A stretch of DNA of 15,958 bases from a bacterium (GTDB taxonomy: Bacteria > Patescibacteriota > Patescibacteriia > S139-126 > S139-133). How positions within the stretch are numbered: position 1 is the stretch's first letter; each line of letters begins with the position of its first letter. Shown here in pieces: positions 1 to 6,615 of the stretch. Below the pieces are notes generated by a model. That model did not search any database, was not told where the DNA came from, and saw only the letters and a list, made by a program, of their open reading frames with translations. The position numbers and the translations under genes were made by a program. The stretch spans positions 1 to 15,958 of the forward strand of contig JAUIEQ010000006.1 of the NCBI GenBank assembly GCA_030429785.1, in the 5' to 3' direction.

Positions 1-437
1 TTGATTCCTATCGAAGTTTTTTCGCTTGTGACGTAGCTCACAGAAGCCGGGTCTGCCAGAAATTGTTGAATACCATCATCTGAAGTGGGGATAAAGTAAC
101 TTGCGAAAATCTCAACATGTACCTTACCTTCAGTGTCAAGCGCTACCAGGCTAGGTGCAATGTAGATATCATCTGTCGCCTTGATTCCCATTAAGATCGG
201 GGTGATCGTAGCGTCACTCACAGCGAAAGGTAACGTTTGGCCTATGCCGAGACCGTACTCACGATACTCCGGTTGGCCAAGGGTATAGCCAGTTATAGTA
301 AACCCATTGCTAGCTGTTCCTACATAGCCGAGGAAGTTGTACGTGCTACTGTCTACAGTAGTGCTTACTCGGGCATCTACCGTGTTTTGAGCCAGTGTAG
401 CTGAAAGAATAAAGATAGTAAGAAACGCGTGTTTCAT
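1..437 (-). CDS. Exported hypothetical protein, 3' end cut by window edge
   Basis: The reverse strand is open from an ATG at 437-435 to the window edge (145 full codons, no stop). An AAAGGAG Shine-Dalgarno sequence sits about 5 bases upstream of the ATG, which fixes the start. Residues 1-22 look like a Sec signal peptide: a Lys near the start, a hydrophobic stretch (AFLTIFILSATLA), and possible cleavage after TLA or VDA. There is no lipobox Cys. The mature part is rich in Thr, Ser, Gly, Tyr and short beta-like stretches with no Cys, typical of a secreted or surface beta protein. I do not recognise a family. The gene is divergent from the operon starting at 711, so the two share an intergenic region. 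The missing C-terminus could hold an anchor or a defining domain. Confidence 0.8.
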   Translation of the reverse strand, partial: MKHAFLTIFILSATLAQNTVDARVSTTVDSSTYNFLGYVGTASNGFTITGYTLGQPEYREYGLGIGQTLPFAVSDATITPILMGIKATDDIYIAPSLVALDTEGKVHVEIFASYFIPTSDDGIQQFLADPASVSYVTSEKTSIGI

Positions 438-479
438 GACATCTCCTTTAGTTTGTTGGTAGTTTTAAAGTACTTTTTG

Positions 480-507
480 TTATTATGCTTAAACAAAACA
501 TATACAA
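480..507 (-). promoter_or_regulatory. Candidate promoter of the exported-protein gene
   Basis: On the minus strand, TTGTAT (507-502) and TAATAA (485-480) are separated by 16 bases, leaving a leader of about 35 bases before the ATG at 437. A perfect 10-bp palindrome (AAAGTACTTT, 467-476) lies just downstream, near the expected transcription start, and could be an operator. The region is AT-rich, so chance matches are likely. Confidence 0.35.
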
Positions 508-599
508 CTCTACTACATTTTATTTATTTTGTAAATAGGAAGGTACTTTATTAATGTTTAATCGATATTGACACTTTTTTATAAAATTGGCGTAATAAC

Positions 600-664
600 T
601 TGACAAAATTTGTTTTTTGTTATAAAAAGACGTATTGGTTTTTGGACCGATGAACTTTGATAAT
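600..664 (+). promoter_or_regulatory. Candidate promoter region of the five-gene operon
   Basis: Two candidates are visible. One is a perfect TTGACA at 600-605 with TATAAA at 621-626 (a short 15-base spacer). The other is TTGGTT at 635-640 with GATAAT at 659-664 (18-base spacer). A further TTGACA at 568-573 has only a weak partner (TAATAA, 593-598). The sequence cannot decide between them. Any of them would serve the gene at 711. Confidence 0.4.
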
Positions 665-710
665 TTAGACCTAAATAATAAGAACGCTTTACTAAATTCA
701 AGGAGGTGAC

Positions 711-1376
711 ATGAGTAAGAAGCAAAAGAGTTTTTTCGGTATCAGGTCATTCAGCGACCTCTTAGTCGTTGCTGGGGTGGCGCATGTTGAAGATTCACCA
801 AAAGAAGTTAGTGGTTCGTCCAGTGCGAATAAGAAAGTAATATTTGATAGCGCAGATAGGAATCCGAACCCTCAAATGGCAAGCGTCAAAGAATTCTCTT
901 CTGATGCTCAAGCGGTGAGTAACAAGCTAATGGAGCAGATTCCTTTACCGGATGGCTACAAATCGTATTTGGCTATGATGGCAAAGTTTAAGGACCTCGC
1001 CCTTCCAATGGATGGAAAAATTCAGGCAGCGGCACAAGCTTGTGACGTTGATCCGACGCAGCTGTTGAATGAAATCGCTCAGCTGGTTGCTAAGGTTGCT
1101 AATCAAGCGCGTATGGCCGAAAGTGCGACTCAGAAGAGCGCCCAACAACACGCTCGGAAGAGCGCTCGAGATTTGCAGACTGCGCGTCAGCAGATTCAGC
1201 AGCTCGAAAAGGAACTCACTCAGTTACGCGCTCAGGAATCTGAGTTACAGCAACGAGTGGGTTCCTATGAGTCTGAGTTGAAACAAAAGCTTCACGATAT
1301 CAAAACAGCTGAGCATATGCTCACGACAGAGTTCAACGCTCAGATTGATAATATTAAGCTCGCGCACAAGCAGTAA
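711..1376 (+). CDS. Soluble coiled-coil protein, first gene of ABC/OmpA operon
   Basis: This is a 221-aa protein whose start is fixed by a strong AAGGAGGTGAC ribosome site directly upstream. Residues 1-25 are basic then moderately hydrophobic, too short for a convincing membrane span. Residues 26-75 are polar and probably disordered. From about residue 115 to 215 the chain is almost entirely helical and rich in Gln, Ala, Glu, Lys and Leu with heptad-like spacing, a long coiled coil. There are no catalytic motifs and one Cys (111). It begins an operon with a two-TM coiled-coil protein, an SBP-OmpA fusion and an ABC permease/ATPase pair. A scaffold or regulator of that membrane complex is a reasonable inference. 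A distant PspA-like role is possible but no PspA motif is evident. No family recognised. Confidence 0.85.
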   Translation: MSKKQKSFFGIRSFSDLLVVAGVAHVEDSPKEVSGSSSANKKVIFDSADRNPNPQMASVKEFSSDAQAVSNKLMEQIPLPDGYKSYLAMMAKFKDLALPMDGKIQAAAQACDVDPTQLLNEIAQLVAKVANQARMAESATQKSAQQHARKSARDLQTARQQIQQLEKELTQLRAQESELQQRVGSYESELKQKLHDIKTAEHMLTTEFNAQIDNIKLAHKQ

Positions 1377-1428
1377 TTGTCAAAAATACCAATATTTCAA
1401 ATTTCAACAATTCCAAAAAGGAGAAAGA

Positions 1429-2424
1429 ATGAAAATTCTTGATGAGTTCGGTGGAAAGTTCAAAGGCGATTCAGTAAAATGGATCGGTCTTGTTTTATTG
1501 GCACTTGCAGTGGTTTTCAACCTGCAATCGATCTTCGATTGGGTGCAGCTCGCGGCTAACACGGCCGGTGAGTTGATCCGTTTAGGTCTTCTGCTTGGTA
1601 CCTTGTTTGTGAGCTGGGCTATTGTTAGTAGTCAGGCTTTTCAGGATATGATCGCGATGTTTTTCAACGGTGTGATCCGACAATTCCGCAATGCATTTGC
1701 TGAGAAAAATCCGTTGGTGGTGATTGCCTATTACGTAGACATCACCATGGAAACCCTGAAGCAATTCAAGCAAGACAAAGCTCGCTTTGCGGGATTCTTA
1801 AATCGCCTGAAGGGAATGCTCCGGGAAGAAACTGCCAAACGCGAAAAAGCAGAAGGTATTATCCGAGAAGGCCGTTTGGCAATTCAGCGAACAGGTTCAG
1901 AGCAGCGGATCAATAAACTGAATAATGCCATTGACTTGGCAGCTCAGGATGTTGAGTTCGCTCAAATGAATGAAACTGATTTGAATCAAATGATAGCCGT
2001 TTGTGAAAGTGTTCTCGGTAAGCTGGATGAGTGGAAAGACCGTGCCGAGTACACACAGCGCAAGCTTGAGAATGAAGAAAGATTCTTAAAGCGTCGCTGG
2101 CAGATTACGCAAATTGGCAGAGATATCAAGAAGCGTATGAATACTCTGTTCAAGCAAAATCCCGGCCTGGAGCGCGATATGCAGACTGCAACCGAGGCCA
2201 TTCGCCGTGGGTATGCTGGCGTTATCGGCGAATTGGTTGATTTTGCAGACAACATGAAGGGCGTGGACGTGAGCTTTGAGCTCACTAACGCTGCCAATCG
2301 TCGTAAAGTCATGGAGCGTTTGAACCTGGCCGGTAGCACGCAAGCCGTTGCTCAGTTACCGGAAGGCGGAGCTACCGAAGTTGCATTTAGCATTACTGAG
2401 ACTGATTCCGTAAAGCGCAAGTAG
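1429..2424 (+). CDS. Two-TM membrane protein with long cytoplasmic coiled coil
   Basis: I take the ATG at 1429, preceded by AAAAAGGAG, rather than an in-frame ATG 84 bases upstream, which lies inside the previous gene. The product is 331 aa. Two hydrophobic helices lie at about residues 17-35 and 48-68, so both ends are probably cytoplasmic. Residues 110-245 are charged and helical with heptad-like character, followed by a further helical region and a short polar tail from about residue 302. No enzymatic motif is seen. It lies 52 bases after the first operon gene and is followed by the SBP-OmpA gene. The topology fits a membrane-bound partner or oligomeric scaffold for the ABC complex and its soluble coiled-coil neighbour. 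This role is inferred from context only; I do not recognise the family. Confidence 0.85.
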   Translation: MKILDEFGGKFKGDSVKWIGLVLLALAVVFNLQSIFDWVQLAANTAGELIRLGLLLGTLFVSWAIVSSQAFQDMIAMFFNGVIRQFRNAFAEKNPLVVIAYYVDITMETLKQFKQDKARFAGFLNRLKGMLREETAKREKAEGIIREGRLAIQRTGSEQRINKLNNAIDLAAQDVEFAQMNETDLNQMIAVCESVLGKLDEWKDRAEYTQRKLENEERFLKRRWQITQIGRDIKKRMNTLFKQNPGLERDMQTATEAIRRGYAGVIGELVDFADNMKGVDVSFELTNAANRRKVMERLNLAGSTQAVAQLPEGGATEVAFSITETDSVKRK

Positions 2425-2465
2425 TTAAGTTATCGGTCCAGCTTTTAAGACTTCGAATCAAAATC

Positions 2466-2494
2466 TGAGTGCGTCAGATATTCTGGCGCGCTCA
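2466..2494 (+). other. Intra-operon hairpin between genes 2 and 3
   Basis: Arms 2466-2477 and 2483-2494 can form a 12-bp stem, including two G-U pairs, around a 5-base ATATT loop. No T-run follows, so it is not an ordinary intrinsic terminator. It sits 31 bases before the GTG start of the SBP-OmpA gene and could mark an mRNA processing or stabilising site. Confidence 0.5.
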
Positions 2495-2525
2495 TACTGA
2501 CACAACCAAAAAAGGAGATTCAATC

Positions 2526-4094
2526 GTGAGCCGCATTGTCTATAACAGGAAAAAAATCTTTTCGTATCTGCTGTTTCTGATTTTTGTTGGATTTGGTGTT
2601 GCCTACTGGTATACTGGTGGTGGCATTATTGAAAGCATTGCTCCGAGCGAGGGTGTGACAAAACCGATGGACACTGAAACTCAGCAAGCAGTTGCTGATG
2701 GTACGGCAGTTTACAAGATCGGGGTGGTTACATGGCCTGGCTATCTAGGTGGCCAGTACTTCAATGGTGGCATGGCAGCCAGTATGAAATCCCGATATTA
2801 TACAGAGTACGGATTCTTGGTTGAGTTCGTGCTTCTGGATGATTTTGACATCTCCAGAAACAAGTTCTCCAAAGGCGAAATAGATATGCTTTGGATCACC
2901 TTTGATTCCGCACCTGCTGAAACTGGTGGCCAGTTTATTAAAAACGTTGATGGTAAGCTTGTATTCGGCGCTGATTGGAGTCGTGGCGGAGATGCTATCG
3001 TAGCAGTTCATGGCATTAACTCCGTGCAAGACTTGCGTGGCAAGCGTGTCGCGGTTGCTATGTTTACACCTTCGCACACATTCCTGATAAAGATGCTCGA
3101 AGCTGCGCGCATGACAGAGGCCGATGTTGAAATCGTTGGTGTACGTGATGCATTGGTTGCTGCTGAGCGTTTTATCAGAGGCTCAGTTGACGCCGCGGTT
3201 GTCTGGTCTCCGAGTGATGCAGAGTGCCGTGAAGCTATTGCTCGTTCGAGTGTGCTGATCAATTCCAAGCAGGCCTCAAACATCATTGCGGATGGCTTTT
3301 ATGCCAGCAGCAGGATGTACAATCAGAATTTTGATCATTTATGTGACATTTATGAAGGTTGGATGATCGGCTCTGCTGAGCTTAATACAAGCAACTCTGC
3401 TCGTAATGCAGCGATTGACATTTTGATCGATGATCTCGCTTTCCCGCCTGACTATGCTCCTGAAGCATTGGGCGTTGTCCGATGGTTAACTCATGGAGAT
3501 AACAAAAATATCTTTGGTCTAAATAGAAATTACAATGGCGTAACTGCCGGTGATCTCTATAACGACATGAGTGTCTATTATGAGAAGTACAGCGAAGTTC
3601 CGAAGCCCATCCCGGCATGGCGTGAGGGTCACACCACAAAGGTTATCCGTGCGGTAGATCGCCGGGGTACACTGCGAGGTGGTAATCATGCTGCCGAAGG
3701 TGGATTTAGCTTCAGCTCGCCGCAGCGCAGTGACTATGAGCGTGAGGTTATTGCTGCCGATTTTGTTCCGGTTAACTTTACTACTGGTAGTTCTCGATTG
3801 GATGACAATGCCAAGGCATTGTTGGACATTCAGTTCGGGTCACGCATTCAGCAGTTTGGGAATACCCGAATCAAAATTACCGGTCATACCGACAATACAG
3901 GCACTAACGCTACTAACATACGGCTTTCTAAGGCACGTGCAAAATCTGCCAAAGATTACCTCGTTAGCAAGTACCGTCTGGACCCTGATCGTATTCTGGT
4001 TACTGGCGAAGGTTCAAGTAGCCCTGTTGCGACGAACAGCACTGAAGCAGGTCGTCGACAGAATCGTCGGATTGAGCTTGCGCTGCTAAAGTAG
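2526..4094 (+). CDS. Membrane-anchored ABC substrate-binding protein fused to OmpA-like domain
   Basis: The start is GTG at 2526, preceded by AAAGGAG with 8-base spacing. An upstream in-frame ATG at 2469 falls inside a hairpin and lacks a ribosome site. The product is 522 aa. Residues 11-28 form one TM segment after a basic N-terminus, with no lipobox, so it is likely an uncleaved anchor. Residues 62-360 resemble NMT1/nitrate/sulfonate-type periplasmic binding domains (KIGVVTWPGYLGG near 64, INSVQDLRGKRVAVA near 164). Residues 412-520 are an OmpA_C-like peptidoglycan-binding domain with TGHTDNTG, Asp456 and Arg471 at the 15-residue spacing of the diaminopimelate-binding pair in OmpA, and a terminal NRRIE. 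The protein should capture a small ligand outside the membrane while gripping the cell wall, feeding the permease/ATPase encoded next. The ligand is unknown. Confidence 0.9.
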   Translation: MSRIVYNRKKIFSYLLFLIFVGFGVAYWYTGGGIIESIAPSEGVTKPMDTETQQAVADGTAVYKIGVVTWPGYLGGQYFNGGMAASMKSRYYTEYGFLVEFVLLDDFDISRNKFSKGEIDMLWITFDSAPAETGGQFIKNVDGKLVFGADWSRGGDAIVAVHGINSVQDLRGKRVAVAMFTPSHTFLIKMLEAARMTEADVEIVGVRDALVAAERFIRGSVDAAVVWSPSDAECREAIARSSVLINSKQASNIIADGFYASSRMYNQNFDHLCDIYEGWMIGSAELNTSNSARNAAIDILIDDLAFPPDYAPEALGVVRWLTHGDNKNIFGLNRNYNGVTAGDLYNDMSVYYEKYSEVPKPIPAWREGHTTKVIRAVDRRGTLRGGNHAAEGGFSFSSPQRSDYEREVIAADFVPVNFTTGSSRLDDNAKALLDIQFGSRIQQFGNTRIKITGHTDNTGTNATNIRLSKARAKSAKDYLVSKYRLDPDRILVTGEGSSSPVATNSTEAGRRQNRRIELALLK

Positions 4095-4114
4095 TAGCGC
4101 AGCCTATAAAACAC

Positions 4115-4138
4115 AAGCGGATCATTAATGATCCGCTT
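4115..4138 (+). repeat. Perfect 24-bp inverted repeat between genes 3 and 4
   Basis: Positions 4115-4126 and 4127-4138 are exact reverse complements, giving a stem of up to 10 bp with a TTAA loop in RNA. Only a broken T-rich stretch (TTTAATTCT) follows, so termination would be partial at best. It lies 20 bases downstream of the SBP-OmpA stop codon and 25 bases upstream of the permease start. It could protect the upstream mRNA and so favour binding protein over permease, or act as a weak attenuator. Confidence 0.6.
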
Positions 4139-4163
4139 TAATTCTAACTACTGAGGAGATTTT

Positions 4164-5039
4164 GTGAATCGATCTCAAAAAGCCCAGCCTGTAGATGAGC
4201 GCAGTATGGCTTTGAAAAAGCGAATGCTGCCTGCTCGGTGGTTTGATCTTCGAGGTCAACTCAAGTCAGGCGAGAAGAAGATGTTTACCTTATTGGGTAC
4301 GGTGGTGTTATTCATTGCGTGGCAATTGATAGTCATGATTACGAACACTCCGAAAGCAGTGTTTCCGTCCCCTTTGGACGTATTGACGGCGTTTCCGGTG
4401 CTTCATTTTGAGCAGGCACTTGTTCGTGAAACGCTGTATTCAATGTACCTTAACTATGGCGGCATGTTTTCGGCAGCTCTTTTTGCAATTCCGCTAGGGT
4501 TTTATATTGGCTTACAGCCAATTGCTCGAGCTATGACTGAGAAGCAGCTGGCTGTTTTCAGGTATGCTCCGCTTATGGTCTTGATTGGTGTGTTCATCGC
4601 TTTGTTTGAGAACGAGGACTTGATGAAAATCCAGTTTCTCGCTGCGGGGATATTTGTGTATCTTCTGCCTACCACTATTGCGCGAGTAGATCAAACACGT
4701 AAGGTGTACTTGGATACAGCCTACACCTGTAATGCAAGTCGGTCTCAATTGATTTGGACTGTGTATTATCCGTCTGTTAGGGAGCAGATCATTCAGGACA
4801 TCAAGATTCTGTCTCCTATTTCCTGGACGTATATTACGATTGCAGAGATGCTGAGCTATACCCCTGGTGCGTTGAATGGTATTGGTAGAATGGCTTATTA
4901 CGCAGGTCGTTTCGGTGAGCCAGATAAGGCAATTGCCTGTCTGCTGGTAATTTTCATGGTTGCTTGGATAACTGACAAGTGTTTTGATGGGCTTGATTGG
5001 CTTATCAATCGTCACAAATACGTAGGGAGGGCGCACTGA
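4164..5039 (+). CDS. ABC transporter permease, nitrate/sulfonate/taurine type
   Basis: The product is 291 aa from GTG at 4164, with GAGGAG five bases upstream. It resembles the SsuC/TauC/NrtB-type inner-membrane permeases. After a polar, basic N-terminal tail of about 40 residues come six likely TM segments near 42-60, 99-118, 133-149, 156-173, 215-231 and 256-272. The cytoplasmic EAA-like loop that docks on the ATPase lies near 182-205 (DTAYTCNAS...YYPSV). The usual Gly of that loop is replaced by Asn190, so it is a divergent member. It would form the membrane channel (probably a homodimer) for whatever ligand the SBP-OmpA protein presents. Its stop codon overlaps the ATPase start by one base (TGATG), implying translational coupling. 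Confidence 0.9.
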   Translation: MNRSQKAQPVDERSMALKKRMLPARWFDLRGQLKSGEKKMFTLLGTVVLFIAWQLIVMITNTPKAVFPSPLDVLTAFPVLHFEQALVRETLYSMYLNYGGMFSAALFAIPLGFYIGLQPIARAMTEKQLAVFRYAPLMVLIGVFIALFENEDLMKIQFLAAGIFVYLLPTTIARVDQTRKVYLDTAYTCNASRSQLIWTVYYPSVREQIIQDIKILSPISWTYITIAEMLSYTPGALNGIGRMAYYAGRFGEPDKAIACLLVIFMVAWITDKCFDGLDWLINRHKYVGRAH

Positions 5040-5860
5040 TGGGACAACGAGGCGTAGCATTCAAGGATACTGAGCGCCATGATATTCTGAGTATGCAAGG
5101 TATCAAGCAGAGTTATGATGGTGGCAGAACTTGGATTTTCAATGATTTGAACTTTTTAGTAGAACGTAACCCTGGTGTCGGTCGGTTCATTGCCATTTTG
5201 GGCGAGTCAGGGTGTGGCAAATCAACACTGCTTCGATACGCAAGTGGTATCCAGGCGCCAACTGAAGGTACGATACGCATTGACAACGATCGGGTCGTAG
5301 AAGGGTTTGAAAACCCCGCTCGCCATAAGATTGGATTGGTTTTTCAAGAGTATGCAAATTTCGGTTGGAGCGATGTTTTGCAAAATGTTATGCAGCCATT
5401 GTTGTACCGCGGTGTTGAAAAAGCAAAAGCAAAGACTCGTGCATTGAAAATGCTTGAGGCAGTCGGAATGTCTGGGCAAGAAGAAAAATATGCATCTCGC
5501 AAAATGCTTTCAGGTGGTCAAATGCAGCGTGTAGCTATAGCGCGATCGTTGATTTATGAGCCTGAACTGCTATTTCTTGATGAGCCTACGGCTAGCTTGG
5601 ATTATAAGAATAGTTTCGCTATTCAAATGATTCTGAATAAGTTGTGGGAGCAGCGACAGTCTACTTTTATCATGGTGACCCACGATATCGACGCTGCTGT
5701 CTTTTTGGCAGACACGATTTACATTATGGCCAAGGAGCCCGGCCGTTTTGCCAAGAAAATAGTTGTTCCACTTCCTGACCATCGCGACATGCAGACTGTG
5801 TTGAGTCAACGTTATAGCTCGATAGTCAACCAGGTTAAGCAGATGATGCTTCAGGTTTGA
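5039..5860 (+). CDS. ABC transporter ATP-binding protein, SsuB/TauB type
   Basis: The product is 273 aa. The ATG at 5039 overlaps the permease stop and has GGGAGG upstream; a further in-frame ATG at 4997 would extend into the permease gene. All hallmarks of an active ABC ATPase are present: Walker A GESGCGKST (55-63), Q-loop Gln103, signature LSGGQ (157-161), Walker B LLFLDEP (177-183), D-loop SLD (187-189) and H-loop His215. The overall pattern matches the nitrate/sulfonate/taurine importer ATPases. It should bind the EAA loop of the neighbouring permease and power import. The segment after Walker A carries a longer-than-usual polar loop (about 80-97) before the Q-loop. It is the last gene of the operon, followed by a terminator at 5878. 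Confidence 0.95.
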   Translation: MGQRGVAFKDTERHDILSMQGIKQSYDGGRTWIFNDLNFLVERNPGVGRFIAILGESGCGKSTLLRYASGIQAPTEGTIRIDNDRVVEGFENPARHKIGLVFQEYANFGWSDVLQNVMQPLLYRGVEKAKAKTRALKMLEAVGMSGQEEKYASRKMLSGGQMQRVAIARSLIYEPELLFLDEPTASLDYKNSFAIQMILNKLWEQRQSTFIMVTHDIDAAVFLADTIYIMAKEPGRFAKKIVVPLPDHRDMQTVLSQRYSSIVNQVKQMMLQV

Positions 5861-5877
5861 TTTTCGTTTTTCCCCTT

Positions 5878-5907
5878 AACCGACTTCAAAAAGAAGTCGG
5901 TTTTTTT
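5878..5907 (+). terminator. Rho-independent terminator of the five-gene operon
   Basis: A 10-bp perfect stem (5878-5887 with 5893-5902), an AAAAA loop and a T-run through 5907. It begins 17 bases after the ATPase stop codon. Confidence 0.92.
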
Positions 5908-5926
5908 ATGCACTGATTTTTGTATC

Positions 5927-5955
5927 TTTACAAAGGATGATGCAAATGCTACGGT
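5927..5955 (+). promoter_or_regulatory. Weak candidate promoter for the 131-aa orphan gene
   Basis: TTTACA (5927-5932) and TACGGT (5950-5955) are 17 bases apart. The -10 match is poor. Because terminators bracket the orphan gene, some promoter is needed in 5908-6030, and this is the best spaced candidate I can see. Confidence 0.25.
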
Positions 5956-6030
5956 TACATGAAAAGCTCTTTATATCAGGCTTACGCACTAGGCGCGTGA
6001 GTTATTACAAACCCATAGAAGGAGTCGTAC

Positions 6031-6426
6031 ATGTCACAAAAATTCAATGATTTGCTGAAGTTGGCAAAAGTCGCCAGCGTTGACTATGCCAGTTCGCGAG
6101 CAAAATATGACGCCGCACTGCTGGCTATGTGCAAGGATTTTAATACGTTAAGTTTTGAGCGAAAGTGCGCTTTTCTGGACGCCAATCCGGACATTGCCGC
6201 ACGGCTCATTCGTGTCTATATCAGTAATAAGCGCAAGCTTAATCCCGACGACACCAAACTGTGGCTGAAGTATGGTGACGACCTGCTGGCTGCACTTGCA
6301 GCAAAAGGTGAGGGAGTCTTGGAGTCGCTCAAAGATGTTGTGGGTGAAGCAGCCTCAGGACTTATTGATTTACTCAAGCCACTGACCAAATCCGGCAAAA
6401 AGACCCGCAAAAAATCAACCAAATAA
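6031..6426 (+). CDS. Small helical protein with basic C-terminal tail, unknown function
   Basis: The product is 131 aa, from an ATG preceded by AGAAGGAG with about 6 bases of spacing. There is no signal peptide or TM segment. Composition is Ala/Leu/Lys/Asp rich and predicted largely helical: helices around residues 3-38, 42-68 and 75-120. The last dozen residues (from about 120) are strongly basic (KSGKKTRKKSTK), suggesting nucleic-acid or acidic-surface binding. One Cys at 34 and one at 47. It stands alone between two terminators (5878-5907 and 6454-6480), so it is a single-gene transcript, and it shares the strong ribosome site style of the ABC operon rather than that of the rpsO side. I do not recognise a family. 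Confidence 0.75.
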   Translation: MSQKFNDLLKLAKVASVDYASSRAKYDAALLAMCKDFNTLSFERKCAFLDANPDIAARLIRVYISNKRKLNPDDTKLWLKYGDDLLAALAAKGEGVLESLKDVVGEAASGLIDLLKPLTKSGKKTRKKSTK

Positions 6427-6453
6427 CTATTTTCCGGCGACTATTTCTACCCT

Positions 6454-6480
6454 ACGACAAGTATAAGCTTGTCGTTTTTT
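6454..6480 (+). terminator. Rho-independent terminator after the 131-aa gene
   Basis: An 8-bp perfect stem (ACGACAAG 6454-6461 with CTTGTCGT 6468-6475), a 6-base loop and a T-run 6475-6480. It closes block A and isolates rpsO from upstream transcription. Confidence 0.88.
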
Positions 6481-6485
6481 ATCAC

Positions 6486-6514
6486 TTGATAAAAATGCGT
6501 ATCTATGGTATTGT
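6486..6514 (+). promoter_or_regulatory. Candidate rpsO promoter, extended -10
   Basis: TTGATA (6486-6491), a 17-base spacer and TATTGT (6509-6514) with TGG directly before it (extended -10). It starts just after the terminator at 6480 and would give a leader of roughly 95 bases ahead of rpsO. Confidence 0.5.
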
Positions 6515-6548
6515 CTAGTCGGTATATACATATACTTTATTAATTAAT

Positions 6549-6598
6549 AGACGGTATCTTGGTTGCGGCGTAGTGTCCGCATACTCAGATACTGGTCT
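6549..6598 (+). promoter_or_regulatory. Foldable rpsO 5' leader, possible S15 autoregulatory site
   Basis: The leader can form an outer stem (AGAC 6549-6552 with GTCT 6595-6598, then GTATCT 6554-6559 with AGATAC 6587-6592) and an inner hairpin (TGCGG 6564-6568 with CCGCA 6577-6581). The structure ends 17 bases before the rpsO start. Known families use several unrelated rpsO leader structures bound by S15, so function here is inferred from position and foldability alone. Confidence 0.4.
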
Positions 6599-6615
6599 TG
6601 TAAGGGAATAACTAT

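Noticed and set aside
2469..2525. Upstream ATG extending the SBP-OmpA protein by 19 residues
   Set aside because: It lies inside a stable hairpin with no ribosome site, while GTG 2526 has a well-spaced AAAGGAG.
4512..5060. A 182-codon antisense frame across the permease gene
   Set aside because: The sense strand has a clear permease with conserved motifs; the antisense product has no family features.
5937..6050. A 37-codon frame (ATG 5937 or 5946) ahead of the 131-aa gene, with AAGGA upstream of the 5946 start
   Set aside because: It overlaps the next gene, has no recognisable product and could be chance; a leader peptide cannot be excluded.
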